Shown piece after piece: positions 49,187 through 57,826 of a stretch of DNA of 64,000 nt (within the stretch, counting starts at the first letter, position 1; each line of letters opens with the position of its first letter). Location of the stretch: positions 372,001 through 436,000 of the forward strand of contig JAOYTL010000002.1 in NCBI GenBank assembly GCA_025846845.1, given 5' to 3'. The notes below the pieces were generated by a model. That model ran no database searches, was not told the origin of the DNA, and saw nothing but the letters and a program-made list of their open reading frames with translations. Source of the DNA: Alloboseaceae bacterium BT-24-1. Its GTDB lineage: Bacteria; Pseudomonadota; Alphaproteobacteria; Rhizobiales; Beijerinckiaceae. Made by a program: the position numbers and the translations under genes.

Positions 49187-50449
49187 TCAGCCTAGGCCGA
49201 GCAGCGGGCGCGCCTGCAGCGCCGCGACGAGCGCTGTCGCGGTGAGTGCGGCATAGGCGGCGGAGACCGCGCCGAGGGTTACAAGTCCGGTTTTGCTCTG
49301 CCTTGTCGCCAGCCAGAGCAGCACGCCGATCGCCGGGATGATCTGCAAAGCGTGGAGCCCAAGGAAGTGCGCGATGCGCAGATCCCCGATCGTCAGCGAC
49401 CAGCCGAAGAACGGAATGGTCGGATGCAGCGCCGGCTGCGTGCCGACATAGTGCCCGGTCGGGCTCGAACCAAGGAGGGCGCCGCTCAGCAGGCCGAAGA
49501 CGCAGGTGAGGGCGAGGCCGGCGACCAAGGACCAGCGCACGACGTCCGGTATCGGTGCGGCGTCGCGGCGGGCGAGGCCATAGGCGAGGAAGCCAGGGGC
49601 GACCGTGAACATGACCGCGCCGATGCCCATCAGACTGTAGAGCGCGATGCCGACCCAATTGTCGCTGTTGTAATGCGACGCTTCCACACGCGAGGCGCGC
49701 CAGGCGATGTAGAGTACTTCGAGCACGATCGGCACGATCACCGGCCAGACGATGTAGCGCCCGAGCCAGGAGGCACGGAAACGGTCGCTGGCGAGCGGCA
49801 GGAACAGCGCCAGCGTGAGCAAATAGAACGCGACCGAGATCTCGAATTTCAGCGGCTTGATCCAGGTGTCGACGCCCTGGAACTGCCTGGTGTCGATCAG
49901 CCAGGCGAACAGGGTTGGCACGGCCAGAGCGAGCATGGCGAAGGCGGCGGCCGTCAGGCGCGGCTCGAGTTCGAGATCGGGCAGCCAGGCCGGGAGGCGG
50001 GCCTGGAGCCGGGCGATGCGATCCTCGCGCGCCAGGCGGAAGCAGGCTTCCAGCAAGAGATAGGCGATGAAGCCGAACGGGCCGAACAGGAAGACCATCG
50101 GCAGCACCGGCAGCATCAGCCAGTGCGGGATCGCCTCTGCCTGCGAGCGGCGCAGGATCCAGTTGCCGAGGAAGAGATCGAAGGCGAGGTAATGGACCCA
50201 GCCGGCGAGCAGCAGCGGCTTCGAGGCGAACAGGGCCGCAACCGAATCGAGCGAGGAGAAGCCGCCCTTGGCGTCGTGCCAGTGGACGGCGATCAGCACC
50301 GCATAGCCGAGCGAGAGGAGTGCCGGGATGATCCAGCCGGCGAGCGCCGCCGAGATACCGCGCCAGCGCGGCAACACAATCAGCGCGAGCCAGCCGAGCA
50401 TGGCCAACTGGCCGGCGCGGGTGAAGGCATCGTCCAAGCTGAGAGGCAT
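49187..50449 (-). CDS. Membrane protein with N-terminal ABA4-like domain
   Basis: A 420-residue protein with about 11-12 hydrophobic segments. The N-terminal about 150 residues match the ABA4-like (DUF4281) family: GWIIPALLSLGYAVLIAVHW, GWVHYLAFDLFLGNWILRRSQ, FLFGPFGFIAYLLLE. The remaining about 260 residues are a second membrane domain I do not recognise, with WVGIALYSLMGIGAVMFTVAPGFLAYGLARR. Plant ABA4 is needed for neoxanthin; bacterial roles are unknown. ATG 50449 is preferred because AGGAG then lies six bases upstream; ATG 50452 is adjacent. It is divergent from a TetR gene. Confidence 0.8.
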   Translation of the reverse strand: MPLSLDDAFTRAGQLAMLGWLALIVLPRWRGISAALAGWIIPALLSLGYAVLIAVHWHDAKGGFSSLDSVAALFASKPLLLAGWVHYLAFDLFLGNWILRRSQAEAIPHWLMLPVLPMVFLFGPFGFIAYLLLEACFRLAREDRIARLQARLPAWLPDLELEPRLTAAAFAMLALAVPTLFAWLIDTRQFQGVDTWIKPLKFEISVAFYLLTLALFLPLASDRFRASWLGRYIVWPVIVPIVLEVLYIAWRASRVEASHYNSDNWVGIALYSLMGIGAVMFTVAPGFLAYGLARRDAAPIPDVVRWSLVAGLALTCVFGLLSGALLGSSPTGHYVGTQPALHPTIPFFGWSLTIGDLRIAHFLGLHALQIIPAIGVLLWLATRQSKTGLVTLGAVSAAYAALTATALVAALQARPLLGLG

Positions 50450-50462
50450 CATGCACTCCTAT

Positions 50463-50517
50463 CTTGACACTGTTCAGTTGCGGTGATGTCCTATTGCGAT
50501 ATCTTGACGGCGTCAAG
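50463..50517. promoter_or_regulatory. Two operator-like dyads in the divergent ABA4-like/TetR region
   Basis: CTTGAC-GGC-GTCAAG (50503-50517) is a perfect dyad and CTTGAC-ACT-GTTCAG (50463-50477) an imperfect copy, 40 bases apart centre to centre. They lie between the ABA4-like start at 50449 and the TetR start at 50551, as expected for a TetR protein that represses both genes. Confidence 0.6.
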
Positions 50518-50550
50518 TTCGATTTTGACAAGCGTAGGCAGGGCGTTGCG

Positions 50551-51261
50551 ATGACGGCGAGCGGCGTGATCAAGCGGGGCGGGTATCATCACGGCGATCT
50601 GCGCCAGGCGATGATCGACGCAGCCGAGGCGGTGCTGGCCGAGAAGGGCGTCGGCGGCTTCACCTTGCGCGAATGCGCCCGTCGGGCCGGCGTCTCGCCG
50701 GCCGCGCCGGCGCATCATTTCGGCAATCTCGTCGGCCTGCTGACGGCAATCGCGACGCTTGGCTTCGACGACTTGTCGCAGACGATGGAGGCGGCTGTCG
50801 CCAAGGCCGAGGCGTCCGGCGGCGATCGGCTGGCGGCGATCTGCGAGGGCTATCTCGAGGTCGCGCTGACGCGGCCCGGCCGCTTCCGCGTCGTCTTCGG
50901 ACGATTGGGCCTGAAGAGCGGAGACGACGATCTGCGCCGTGCCGCCGTCCGGGCCTTCGGCATCCTGGTCCGGGAAACCAAGCTGGCTCTGGGACGGCGT
51001 GTCGATGAGGAAGAGGTGCTGACGCGGCTGCCGTCGAGCTATGGCGGCGATGCCGATCTCGCCGAAATCCTGTTCGTCTGGTCGATCACCCACGGCTTCT
51101 CGACCATGCTGATCGATGGCCAGCTCGCGCCGCTTGAAATGCAGCCGGGCGGACGAGAGCGCCTGCTGACGCTGTATTCGGGCCGGCTGATGGACATGTT
51201 GCTCGCTGCAATGCGGGCGGCGCCTGCCGAACCTCTCGCAAATCCCGCCAGCCATGGTTAG
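50551..51261 (+). CDS. TetR-family transcriptional regulator
   Basis: A 236-residue regulator. The N-terminal HTH spans about residues 10-60 (MIDAAEAVLAEKGVGGFTLRECARRAGVSPAAPAHHFGNLVGLLTAIA) and a C-terminal WHG-like ligand domain follows. The ATG at 50551 is chosen on the domain boundary; the frame is open to 50464 but this part would overlap the operator-like sites. It probably controls itself and the divergent membrane gene. The sixA gene starts directly after its stop. Confidence 0.88.
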   Translation: MTASGVIKRGGYHHGDLRQAMIDAAEAVLAEKGVGGFTLRECARRAGVSPAAPAHHFGNLVGLLTAIATLGFDDLSQTMEAAVAKAEASGGDRLAAICEGYLEVALTRPGRFRVVFGRLGLKSGDDDLRRAAVRAFGILVRETKLALGRRVDEEEVLTRLPSSYGGDADLAEILFVWSITHGFSTMLIDGQLAPLEMQPGGRERLLTLYSGRLMDMLLAAMRAAPAEPLANPASHG

Positions 51262-51798
51262 ATGGCGGCCATGCGCCGCCTGATGCTTCTGCGCCACGCC
51301 AAATCGGCCTGGCCCGCCAACACCGCCGACCGCGACCGCCCGCTCGCCACGCGTGGCCGGGAAGCTGCTCCGGTCATGGGCCGCTATCTCGCCGAAGAGC
51401 TTTTGCTGCCGGACCTCGTCCTGATCTCGCCGGCGAAGCGCACGGCCGAGACCTGGGAGTTGGTCAAGCCGATGCTGCCGGAAAAGCCGCCGACTCATTA
51501 CGAGCCGCGCATCTACGAGGCCAGGCCGGAACGCCTGCTCAATGTCGTCCAGGAGACCGAGCCCGAAGTCCGCACGCTGCTGATGATCGGCCATAATCCC
51601 GGCTTCGAGGAGCTCGCCGCCAAGCTCGCCGGGCATGGCGACCGCTATGCGGCGGCGCGGATGGCGGAGAAATATCCGACCTGCGGGCTCGCCGTGATCG
51701 ATTTTTCGATCGAGGACTGGCGCGACCTCTCCCTGCGTAGCGGCCGGCTCGACCGCTTCGTCACGCCGGCCTCGCTCGGCGAAGGCCCCGACGAATGA
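51262..51798 (+). CDS. sixA: Phosphohistidine phosphatase SixA-like
   Basis: A 178-residue histidine phosphatase. Catalytic RHAKSAWP (His in RHG-like motif) near residue 11, a second conserved region SPAKRTAETWEL near 55, and GHNPGFEELA with the second catalytic His near 113. SixA removes phosphate from His residues of phosphotransfer proteins such as PTSNtr NPr or ArcB. The ATG at 51262 is immediately after the TetR stop, with a second ATG at 51271. ycjX follows after 13 bases. Confidence 0.88.
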   Translation: MAAMRRLMLLRHAKSAWPANTADRDRPLATRGREAAPVMGRYLAEELLLPDLVLISPAKRTAETWELVKPMLPEKPPTHYEPRIYEARPERLLNVVQETEPEVRTLLMIGHNPGFEELAAKLAGHGDRYAAARMAEKYPTCGLAVIDFSIEDWRDLSLRSGRLDRFVTPASLGEGPDE

Positions 51799-51811
51799 TG
51801 CGGACCGCCTG

Positions 51812-53260
51812 ATGGCGTCCGGCTCCTATCTCGACGAGGCGCGGAATGCCGCGCTCGCCCTTGGCGACAGCCTGCTCGGGCTGGCGCGGCCACGCCTGCG
51901 CATCGGCGTCACCGGGTTGTCGCGTTCGGGCAAAACCGTGTTCACCACCGCGCTGATCCAGAATCTGGTGGAAGGGGCGAAGCTACCTGTGCTGAAGGCT
52001 TCGGCGGAGGGGCGGATCGCCCGCGTCAGGCTGGTGCCGCAGCCGGACCCCGAGATTCCGCGCTTTCCTTACGAGGCGCATCGTGCCGCGCTGTCAGGGC
52101 CGGATCGGCGCTGGCCGGATTCGACGCGGCGGATCTCGGAGCTCCGGCTCGAAATCGACTACGAGCGGGCGCAGGGCTGGTTCAAAGGCCCGGCGACGCT
52201 GACTCTCGACATCGTCGACTATCCCGGCGAATGGCTGCTCGACCTCGCGCTGATCGGCCAGGATTATGCCGACTGGTCGGCGCAGGCGGTCGCGGACGCG
52301 CGCAAAGGCCACCGGCTCGCCATCGCTGCACCCTGGCTCGACGATCTCGGGCACCGCGATCCGGCCGGGCCGGCGGACGAATTGGCGGCTGAAGCTGCGA
52401 GCGACGCCTTCAAGACCTATCTCGCCGCCCTGCGCGCCGATCCCGAAGCGGTGGCGGTGACGCCGCCCGGGCGCTTCCTGATGCCAGGCGATCTCGAAGG
52501 CTCGCCGGCCCTGACCTTCGCGCCGCTCGACTTAGGCCCGGGCGCGCAGCCGCAGGCCGGCACGCTCGCCGGGCTGATGGCGGAGCGTTTCGAGGCCTAT
52601 AAGCGTGTCGTGGTCGGGCCGTTCTTCCGCGAGCATTTCGCCAGGCTCGACCGGCAGATCGTGCTGGTCGATACGCTGGCGGCGCTCGATGCCGGCCCCG
52701 CGGCGCTCGCCGACCTCGAAACCGCGCTCGGCCAGGCGCTCTCCGCTTTCGCTGTCGGCCGCAACAGCCTGTTGTCGAGCCTGTTCGCGCCACGGATCGA
52801 GAAGGTGCTGTTCGCCGCGACCAAGGCCGACCATCTCCACCATACCAGCCATGACCGGCTCGCCGGGGTGATGTCGCATCTGGTCGCGCGTGCCACGGCG
52901 CGGGCGCAAGGGGCGGGCGCCAAGGTCGAGGCGATGGCCTTCGCCGCGATCCGCGCCACGCGCGAGGTCCGCATCCGCGAGGGCCGCGAGGAACTGCCGG
53001 CGATCGCCGGCGTGCCCGAAGCGGGCGAGGTCGTCGACGGCGAGGTCTTCGACGGCCAGACGGAGGCTGCGATCTTTCCCGGCGACCTGCCGGAACGGCC
53101 CGAGGCGATCTTCGATCCGGATGCGCCGCGCTGGCATGTCCGGGCGCCGCGCTTTCGGCCGCCGCTGGTCAAGCCGGATGCCGGCGGGCGGCTTGCGCCG
53201 CCGCCGCAGATCCGCCTCGACCGGGCGCTTGAATTCCTGATTGGCGACAGATTGGCGTGA
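51812..53260 (+). CDS. ycjX: YcjX-family GTPase-like protein
   Basis: A 482-residue P-loop protein with Walker A GLSRSGKTVF near residue 35 and the family pattern FPYEAHRAALSG, WPDSTRRISELRLEIDYE, and DIVDYPGEWLLDL near 135. YcjX and YcjF are stress-linked in E. coli (phage-shock region) and membrane-associated; the biochemical role is not known. It is followed by ycjF after 13 bases, the normal order. Confidence 0.9.
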   Translation: MASGSYLDEARNAALALGDSLLGLARPRLRIGVTGLSRSGKTVFTTALIQNLVEGAKLPVLKASAEGRIARVRLVPQPDPEIPRFPYEAHRAALSGPDRRWPDSTRRISELRLEIDYERAQGWFKGPATLTLDIVDYPGEWLLDLALIGQDYADWSAQAVADARKGHRLAIAAPWLDDLGHRDPAGPADELAAEAASDAFKTYLAALRADPEAVAVTPPGRFLMPGDLEGSPALTFAPLDLGPGAQPQAGTLAGLMAERFEAYKRVVVGPFFREHFARLDRQIVLVDTLAALDAGPAALADLETALGQALSAFAVGRNSLLSSLFAPRIEKVLFAATKADHLHHTSHDRLAGVMSHLVARATARAQGAGAKVEAMAFAAIRATREVRIREGREELPAIAGVPEAGEVVDGEVFDGQTEAAIFPGDLPERPEAIFDPDAPRWHVRAPRFRPPLVKPDAGGRLAPPPQIRLDRALEFLIGDRLA

Positions 53261-53273
53261 AGGAGGGGCAAGC

Positions 53274-54275
53274 ATGAGCAAGGCACCGCGCGCCGTCCGT
53301 CTCGATCCGCGGGAGGAATCCTCGGAGGACGGCATCTTCGGCGGCCGCGGCGAGGTCGCTGTTGTGCCCGAGGTCGAGCCGATCGAACCCGAGGTCGTAG
53401 TGGCTGTGCAGCCGAGGCGCCGCCGCTTCAGCTGGGGCAGCCTGTTCGTCGCGGCGCTGTCGGGGCTGCTGGCGCTCTCTGTCGCGGTCTGGACCGAGCA
53501 GACGATCAGGTGGCTGCTCGCCCTCAACCCGGCCGTCGGCATCGCGGCTCTGGTCTGCGCCGGCGTTGCGGCGCTGGCGCTGCTGGTCATGCTGCTGCGC
53601 GTGCTGCGCGACATCCTGCGCGAGCGGCGGGTCGAGGCGCTGCGCGAGCGCGCCGTCATGGCTCTCGCCGAGAGCGATCTCGCCAAGGCGCGCGCCGTCG
53701 CTGGTGATCTCGACAAGCTCTATACCGGCCGGCCTGAAACCGCGAAGGGCAGGGCGGAACTCACCGCTCATACGCCGCAATTGCTCGCCGCCCGCGACCT
53801 GCTCACCGTCGCCGAGCGCAGCCTGCTCGCGCCGCTCGATGCGCTCGCGCAGGCTCAGGTGGCACAGGCGGCAAGGCGGGTCTCGCTGGTCACCGCGGTG
53901 AGCCCGCGGGCGCTGGTCGATATCGTCTTCGTGCTCGTCGCCTGCGCCCGGCTGCTGCGGGCGATCGCTACCGTCTATGCCGGCCGCCCGGGCACTCTCG
54001 GCCTGCTCCGGCTGGCGCGGCAGGTGCTCGGCCATCTCGTCGTCACCGGCGGCATCGCGGCGGGCGACGCCGTCATTCAGCAAGTGCTCGGCCAGGGCCT
54101 GGCGGCGCGGCTTTCTGCCAAGCTCGGCGAGGGCGTGCTCAACGGCTTGCTGACCGCGCGGATCGGGCTCGCCGCCATCGCGGTCTGCCGCCCGCTGCCC
54201 TTCGTCGAGGAGAAGCCGCCGGGGCTGTCGGACGTCGCCGGCGATCTTTCCGGCTGGGGCGGCAAAGAGACTTAA
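53274..54275 (+). CDS. ycjF: YcjF-family (DUF697) membrane protein
   Basis: A 333-residue protein with two N-terminal membrane helices (about 50-72 and 85-108) after a charged start, a cytosolic helical middle, and a C-terminal DUF697 segment (VVTGGIAAGDAVIQQVLGQGLAARLSAKLGEGVLNGLLTARIGLAAIAVCRPLPF). This is TIGR01620-type YcjF. GGAGGGG supports the start at 53274. It probably forms a complex with YcjX at the inner membrane. A short hairpin (CCGGCA/TGCCGG) follows the stop. Confidence 0.9.
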   Translation: MSKAPRAVRLDPREESSEDGIFGGRGEVAVVPEVEPIEPEVVVAVQPRRRRFSWGSLFVAALSGLLALSVAVWTEQTIRWLLALNPAVGIAALVCAGVAALALLVMLLRVLRDILRERRVEALRERAVMALAESDLAKARAVAGDLDKLYTGRPETAKGRAELTAHTPQLLAARDLLTVAERSLLAPLDALAQAQVAQAARRVSLVTAVSPRALVDIVFVLVACARLLRAIATVYAGRPGTLGLLRLARQVLGHLVVTGGIAAGDAVIQQVLGQGLAARLSAKLGEGVLNGLLTARIGLAAIAVCRPLPFVEEKPPGLSDVAGDLSGWGGKET

Positions 54276-54379
54276 GCCCGGCAGAATTTGCCGGCAGTGG
54301 ATGAATCTGCCCGGCCGGAATCGTCTGGAAACCTTTCGAAAACCATCCAAGCCCTTGAAATAATTGGAGGCTAGCACTG

Positions 54380-54395
54380 GCACAGGCCGTGCAAC
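54380..54395 (+). promoter_or_regulatory. Sigma-54 (-24/-12) promoter upstream of flgE
   Basis: TGGCACAGGCCGTGCA agrees with the TGGCACRNNNNTTGCW consensus at every fixed position but one (G for the first T of TTGC). The invariant GG (54381-54382) and GC (54393-54394) are exactly ten bases apart. Transcription would start near 54406, about 58 bases before the flgE start. Hook genes are RpoN-dependent in Caulobacter, which fits. Confidence 0.7.
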
Positions 54396-54463
54396 CTCAG
54401 CCTCGGTTCGACATGCCGCCCATGGGGGGCGCTGTCCGGTCGGATGACCAGGGTGAGGTTGCG

Positions 54464-55885
54464 ATGGGTGTTTTCAGTGCGCTGACGACGGCGGTGACGG
54501 GCATGCAGGCCCAGTCCTATGCCCTCGAAAATATCTCCGGCAACATCGCGAACTCGCGCACCGCCGGCTTCAAGCGGGTCGATACCAGCTTCTCGGACCT
54601 GGTGCCGGATTCGGCGCTGAACCGGCAGATCGCCGGCTCGGTCGCTTCCTATAGCCGCGCCACCAACACGATCCAGGGCGATCTCAACGCGACGCGCATC
54701 GACACCAATGCGGCGATCAACGGCGACGGCTTCTTCGTGGTCGATCAGCGCCAGAGCGGCGTCGGTGCTTCGACCCAGTTCGCCAACAGCAATCTCTACA
54801 CCCGCCGTGGCGATTTCGACTTCGACGCCGACGGCTACCTCGTCAACGGCGCGGGCTACTATCTGAAGGGCCAGAAGATCGACCCCGTCACCGGCCAGGT
54901 GATCGGCAGCCAGCCCGATGTGCTGCGCATCACCAAGGACCAGTTCCCGGCCAAGGCGACGACCCAGATCGAATACAGCGCCAATATCCCGGCCTATCCG
55001 AAGACCAACAGCGCTGTTTCGACGACTCCAGGCTCCGAGTTGCTCAACGCTGGCACAGGCTTCACCGCCGGCGCGAATCCCGGCACGACCGCATCGGGTG
55101 GCAGTGGCACAGTGATCGGCACCGACCTGACGACCTTCCTCAACCGCTCGATCCCCGGCGGTTCGGTCACGGTCTACGATACGCTCGGCAAGGCGACGAG
55201 CGTCGAATTGCGCTGGGCCAAGATCTCCAATGCCACGACCACTCCGGCACCGGGAACCCCCGACACCTGGAACCTGTTCATCGCCGAGAACACCGGCGCG
55301 ACCGGCGCGACCGTCGCCTATCGCAACGTCAATGTCGACGTCACCTTCGACAACACCGGCAAGATGACGTTCCCGGTCAACGGCAACATCACCATCCCGC
55401 CCATGACGATCGGCGGAAACGCCATCTCTCCTGCCACTGCCCCGATCAGCATCGTCACCAACGGCACCAGCCTGACCCAGAACGGCGATACCAGCGGCCA
55501 GATCGACGCCCGCAGCATCCGCCAGAACGGTTACACTGCCGGCACGCTCGACCGGGTCTCGATCTCGAACGAGGGCCAGGTGGTCGGCACCTTCAGCAAC
55601 GGCCAGGTCGTGGCGCTGGCGCAGATCGCGGTCGCCCGCTTCAACGCCGGCAATGCGCTGAAACGCCTCGATGGCGGCGCCTTCGAGGAGACGATCGAGT
55701 CGGGCGCTCCGATCGTCGGCCTCGGCACCGCGGCGCTGATCGGCGGCAATGTCGAGCAGTCCAACACCGACATCGCCGACGAGTTCTCGAAGATGATCGT
55801 CACCCAGCAGGCCTATTCGGCCAACACCAAGGTGATCTCCACCGCGCAGGAGATGCTGCGCGACGTCTTCAACATCATCCGCTGA
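54464..55885 (+). CDS. flgE: Flagellar hook protein FlgE
   Basis: A 473-residue hook protein: N-terminal FSALTTAVTGMQAQSYALENISGNIANSRTAGFKRVDTSFSDLV with the flagellar rod/hook ANxxTxGFK motif, INGDGFFVV, and the C-terminal NVEQSNTDIADEFSKMIVTQQAYSANTKVISTAQEML (FLG_bbr_C). It polymerises into the hook, exported by the flagellar type III system. The start at 54464 (MGVFSAL) is preferred since flagellar axial proteins begin at the helical D0 domain; the frame is open to 54389. It heads flgE-flgK-flgL behind a sigma-54-like site. Confidence 0.93.
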   Translation: MGVFSALTTAVTGMQAQSYALENISGNIANSRTAGFKRVDTSFSDLVPDSALNRQIAGSVASYSRATNTIQGDLNATRIDTNAAINGDGFFVVDQRQSGVGASTQFANSNLYTRRGDFDFDADGYLVNGAGYYLKGQKIDPVTGQVIGSQPDVLRITKDQFPAKATTQIEYSANIPAYPKTNSAVSTTPGSELLNAGTGFTAGANPGTTASGGSGTVIGTDLTTFLNRSIPGGSVTVYDTLGKATSVELRWAKISNATTTPAPGTPDTWNLFIAENTGATGATVAYRNVNVDVTFDNTGKMTFPVNGNITIPPMTIGGNAISPATAPISIVTNGTSLTQNGDTSGQIDARSIRQNGYTAGTLDRVSISNEGQVVGTFSNGQVVALAQIAVARFNAGNALKRLDGGAFEETIESGAPIVGLGTAALIGGNVEQSNTDIADEFSKMIVTQQAYSANTKVISTAQEMLRDVFNIIR

Positions 55886-55949
55886 ACGGCTGCACGCAGC
55901 CTGGTCCTGACAGCCCAGAAGGGCTGGGCCAAGACGACAGGAGTTGACG

Positions 55950-57815
55950 ATGGGTCTCAGCACTTCGCTCGGCACCGCGATTTCCGGGCTGAACAGCGCG
56001 CAGATCGGCATCGGCGTCGTTTCGCAGAACGTCGCCAATGCCGGCACGCCCGGCTATGTCCGGCGCAATGTCTCGAGCGTCGATTCGATCTCCGGCGGCA
56101 CCGTCGGGGTCAGCAATCCGAACGTCCAGCGCCTGCTCGACCGCATCGTCCAGCATCAGCTCCTGCAGGAGAGTTCGGGCGCTGCCTATACTTCGACCCG
56201 CGCCCAGGTCTTCGCCAATCTCGACCAGCTCTATGGTGCGCCGGGCAGCAAGACGGCGCTGGACTCGATGTACAGCAGCTTCACCAGCTCGCTGCAGGCG
56301 CTGCAGAACGACCCGTCTTCCTACACGAACCGCACAGCAGTGCTCGATGCGGCGAGCCAGCTCGCCAGCCGCCTGCGCGGCCTGTCCGAGGGCGTCCAGC
56401 AGCAGCGCAGCCAGGCCGAGGCCGGCATCGGCGCGGGAGTGACCCGCGTCAACGAGCTGCTCGACCAATTGACCAACGTCAACGCGCGCATCGTCAACGC
56501 CCAGCAGACCTCGGGCACGGCGGATCTGCGCGACCAGCGCGATCGGATCATATCCGAGCTGTCGCAATACGTCGAAATCCGTACCGACGAGCGGCCCAAC
56601 GGCGCAGTCAGCATCACCACCGCCTCGGGCACGCAGCTCTTCGACGGTCGCCCAACGGTCAAGTTCGAGTTCGACGCGCGCGCCAATATCGGGCCGCAAT
56701 CGCAATGGAGCAGCGATCCCGCCCAGCGCGGCGTCGGCACGATCATCGCCCGGGACCTGAACGGCAACGGCTTCGACGCCATCGCCAACAACACCTTTCG
56801 TTCCGGCGAGATCGGCGCGTTGGTCGAGCTGCGCGACAAGACGCTGGTTCAGGCGCAAAAGCAGCTCGACGAGATCGCCGCCCAGTTGTCGAGTGCGCTC
56901 TCCGACCGCGAGATCGCCGGCACGGCGGTGACCGCCGGCGCCGCGACCGGCTTCGATGTCGACCTTGCCGGGCTGCAGTCGGGCAATTCGGTCACCCTCG
57001 ATTACAAGGTCACGCCCGGCGGGCAGACGCAGCGCTTCACCTTCGTCCGCGTCGAGTCGGCGGCGTCGCTGCCGCTGCCGGCCTCGGCGCAGGGCGACGC
57101 CAACAATCGCGTCATCGGCATCGACTTCTCCGGCGGCCCGGCCTCGATCGCTGCGCAGATGCAGGCGGCCATCGGCCCCGGCTTCACCGTCTCGAACACC
57201 GGCTCGGTGCTGCGCATCGTCGATGACGGCGCCGGCGCGACCCGCGATGTCGTCGGCCTGACTTCACGCCCGACCCAGACCTCGCTGACCGGCGGGACGG
57301 GCGAACTGCCCTTTTTCGTCGATGGCCGCAACAATGGCGTCTATACCGGCTCCTATGAGGGCGGCGCCCAGTCGGCCGGCTTTGCCTCGCGCATCACCGT
57401 CAATCCGGACCTGATCGCCGATCGCTCCCGCCTCGTCGTCTTCAACACCAGCCCGGCGACGCCGCAGGGCGATACGACCCGGCCGAAATTCCTCTATGAC
57501 CGGCTGACCTCGAGCCAGCGCAGCTTCACCAACGCGACCGGCTTCGACGGCTCGACCGCAACCTCGACCGGCACGGTCTCCAGCCTCGTCCAGCGCGTCG
57601 TCGCCGGGCAGGGCCAGGCGAGCGAGCAGGCCAAGCGCCTCGACGAGGGCCAGCAGGTCGCCTTCTCTTCGGTGCAGAGCCGCTTCCTCGAAGACACCAA
57701 GGTCAATGTCGACCAGGAAATGTCGACGCTGATCGAACTGCAGAGCGCCTACGCCGCGAACGCACGCGTCATCTCCACCGTCAAGGAGTTGCTCGACGTG
57801 CTGCTGAGACTGTGA
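55950..57815 (+). CDS. flgK: Hook-associated protein 1 FlgK
   Basis: A 621-residue HAP1: GLSTSLGTAISGLNSAQIGIGVVSQNVANAGTPGYVRR at the start, VNELLDQLTNVNARI and DQRDRIISELSQYV near 165-205, and NVDQEMSTLIELQSAYAANARVISTVKELLDVLL at the end, the D0 signature. It forms the junction between hook and filament. ATG 55950 lies behind AGGAG. Follows flgE after 64 bases that contain a small hairpin (CAGCCC/GGGCTG). Confidence 0.93.
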   Translation: MGLSTSLGTAISGLNSAQIGIGVVSQNVANAGTPGYVRRNVSSVDSISGGTVGVSNPNVQRLLDRIVQHQLLQESSGAAYTSTRAQVFANLDQLYGAPGSKTALDSMYSSFTSSLQALQNDPSSYTNRTAVLDAASQLASRLRGLSEGVQQQRSQAEAGIGAGVTRVNELLDQLTNVNARIVNAQQTSGTADLRDQRDRIISELSQYVEIRTDERPNGAVSITTASGTQLFDGRPTVKFEFDARANIGPQSQWSSDPAQRGVGTIIARDLNGNGFDAIANNTFRSGEIGALVELRDKTLVQAQKQLDEIAAQLSSALSDREIAGTAVTAGAATGFDVDLAGLQSGNSVTLDYKVTPGGQTQRFTFVRVESAASLPLPASAQGDANNRVIGIDFSGGPASIAAQMQAAIGPGFTVSNTGSVLRIVDDGAGATRDVVGLTSRPTQTSLTGGTGELPFFVDGRNNGVYTGSYEGGAQSAGFASRITVNPDLIADRSRLVVFNTSPATPQGDTTRPKFLYDRLTSSQRSFTNATGFDGSTATSTGTVSSLVQRVVAGQGQASEQAKRLDEGQQVAFSSVQSRFLEDTKVNVDQEMSTLIELQSAYAANARVISTVKELLDVLLRL

Positions 57816-57826
57816 GGGGATAGCCA

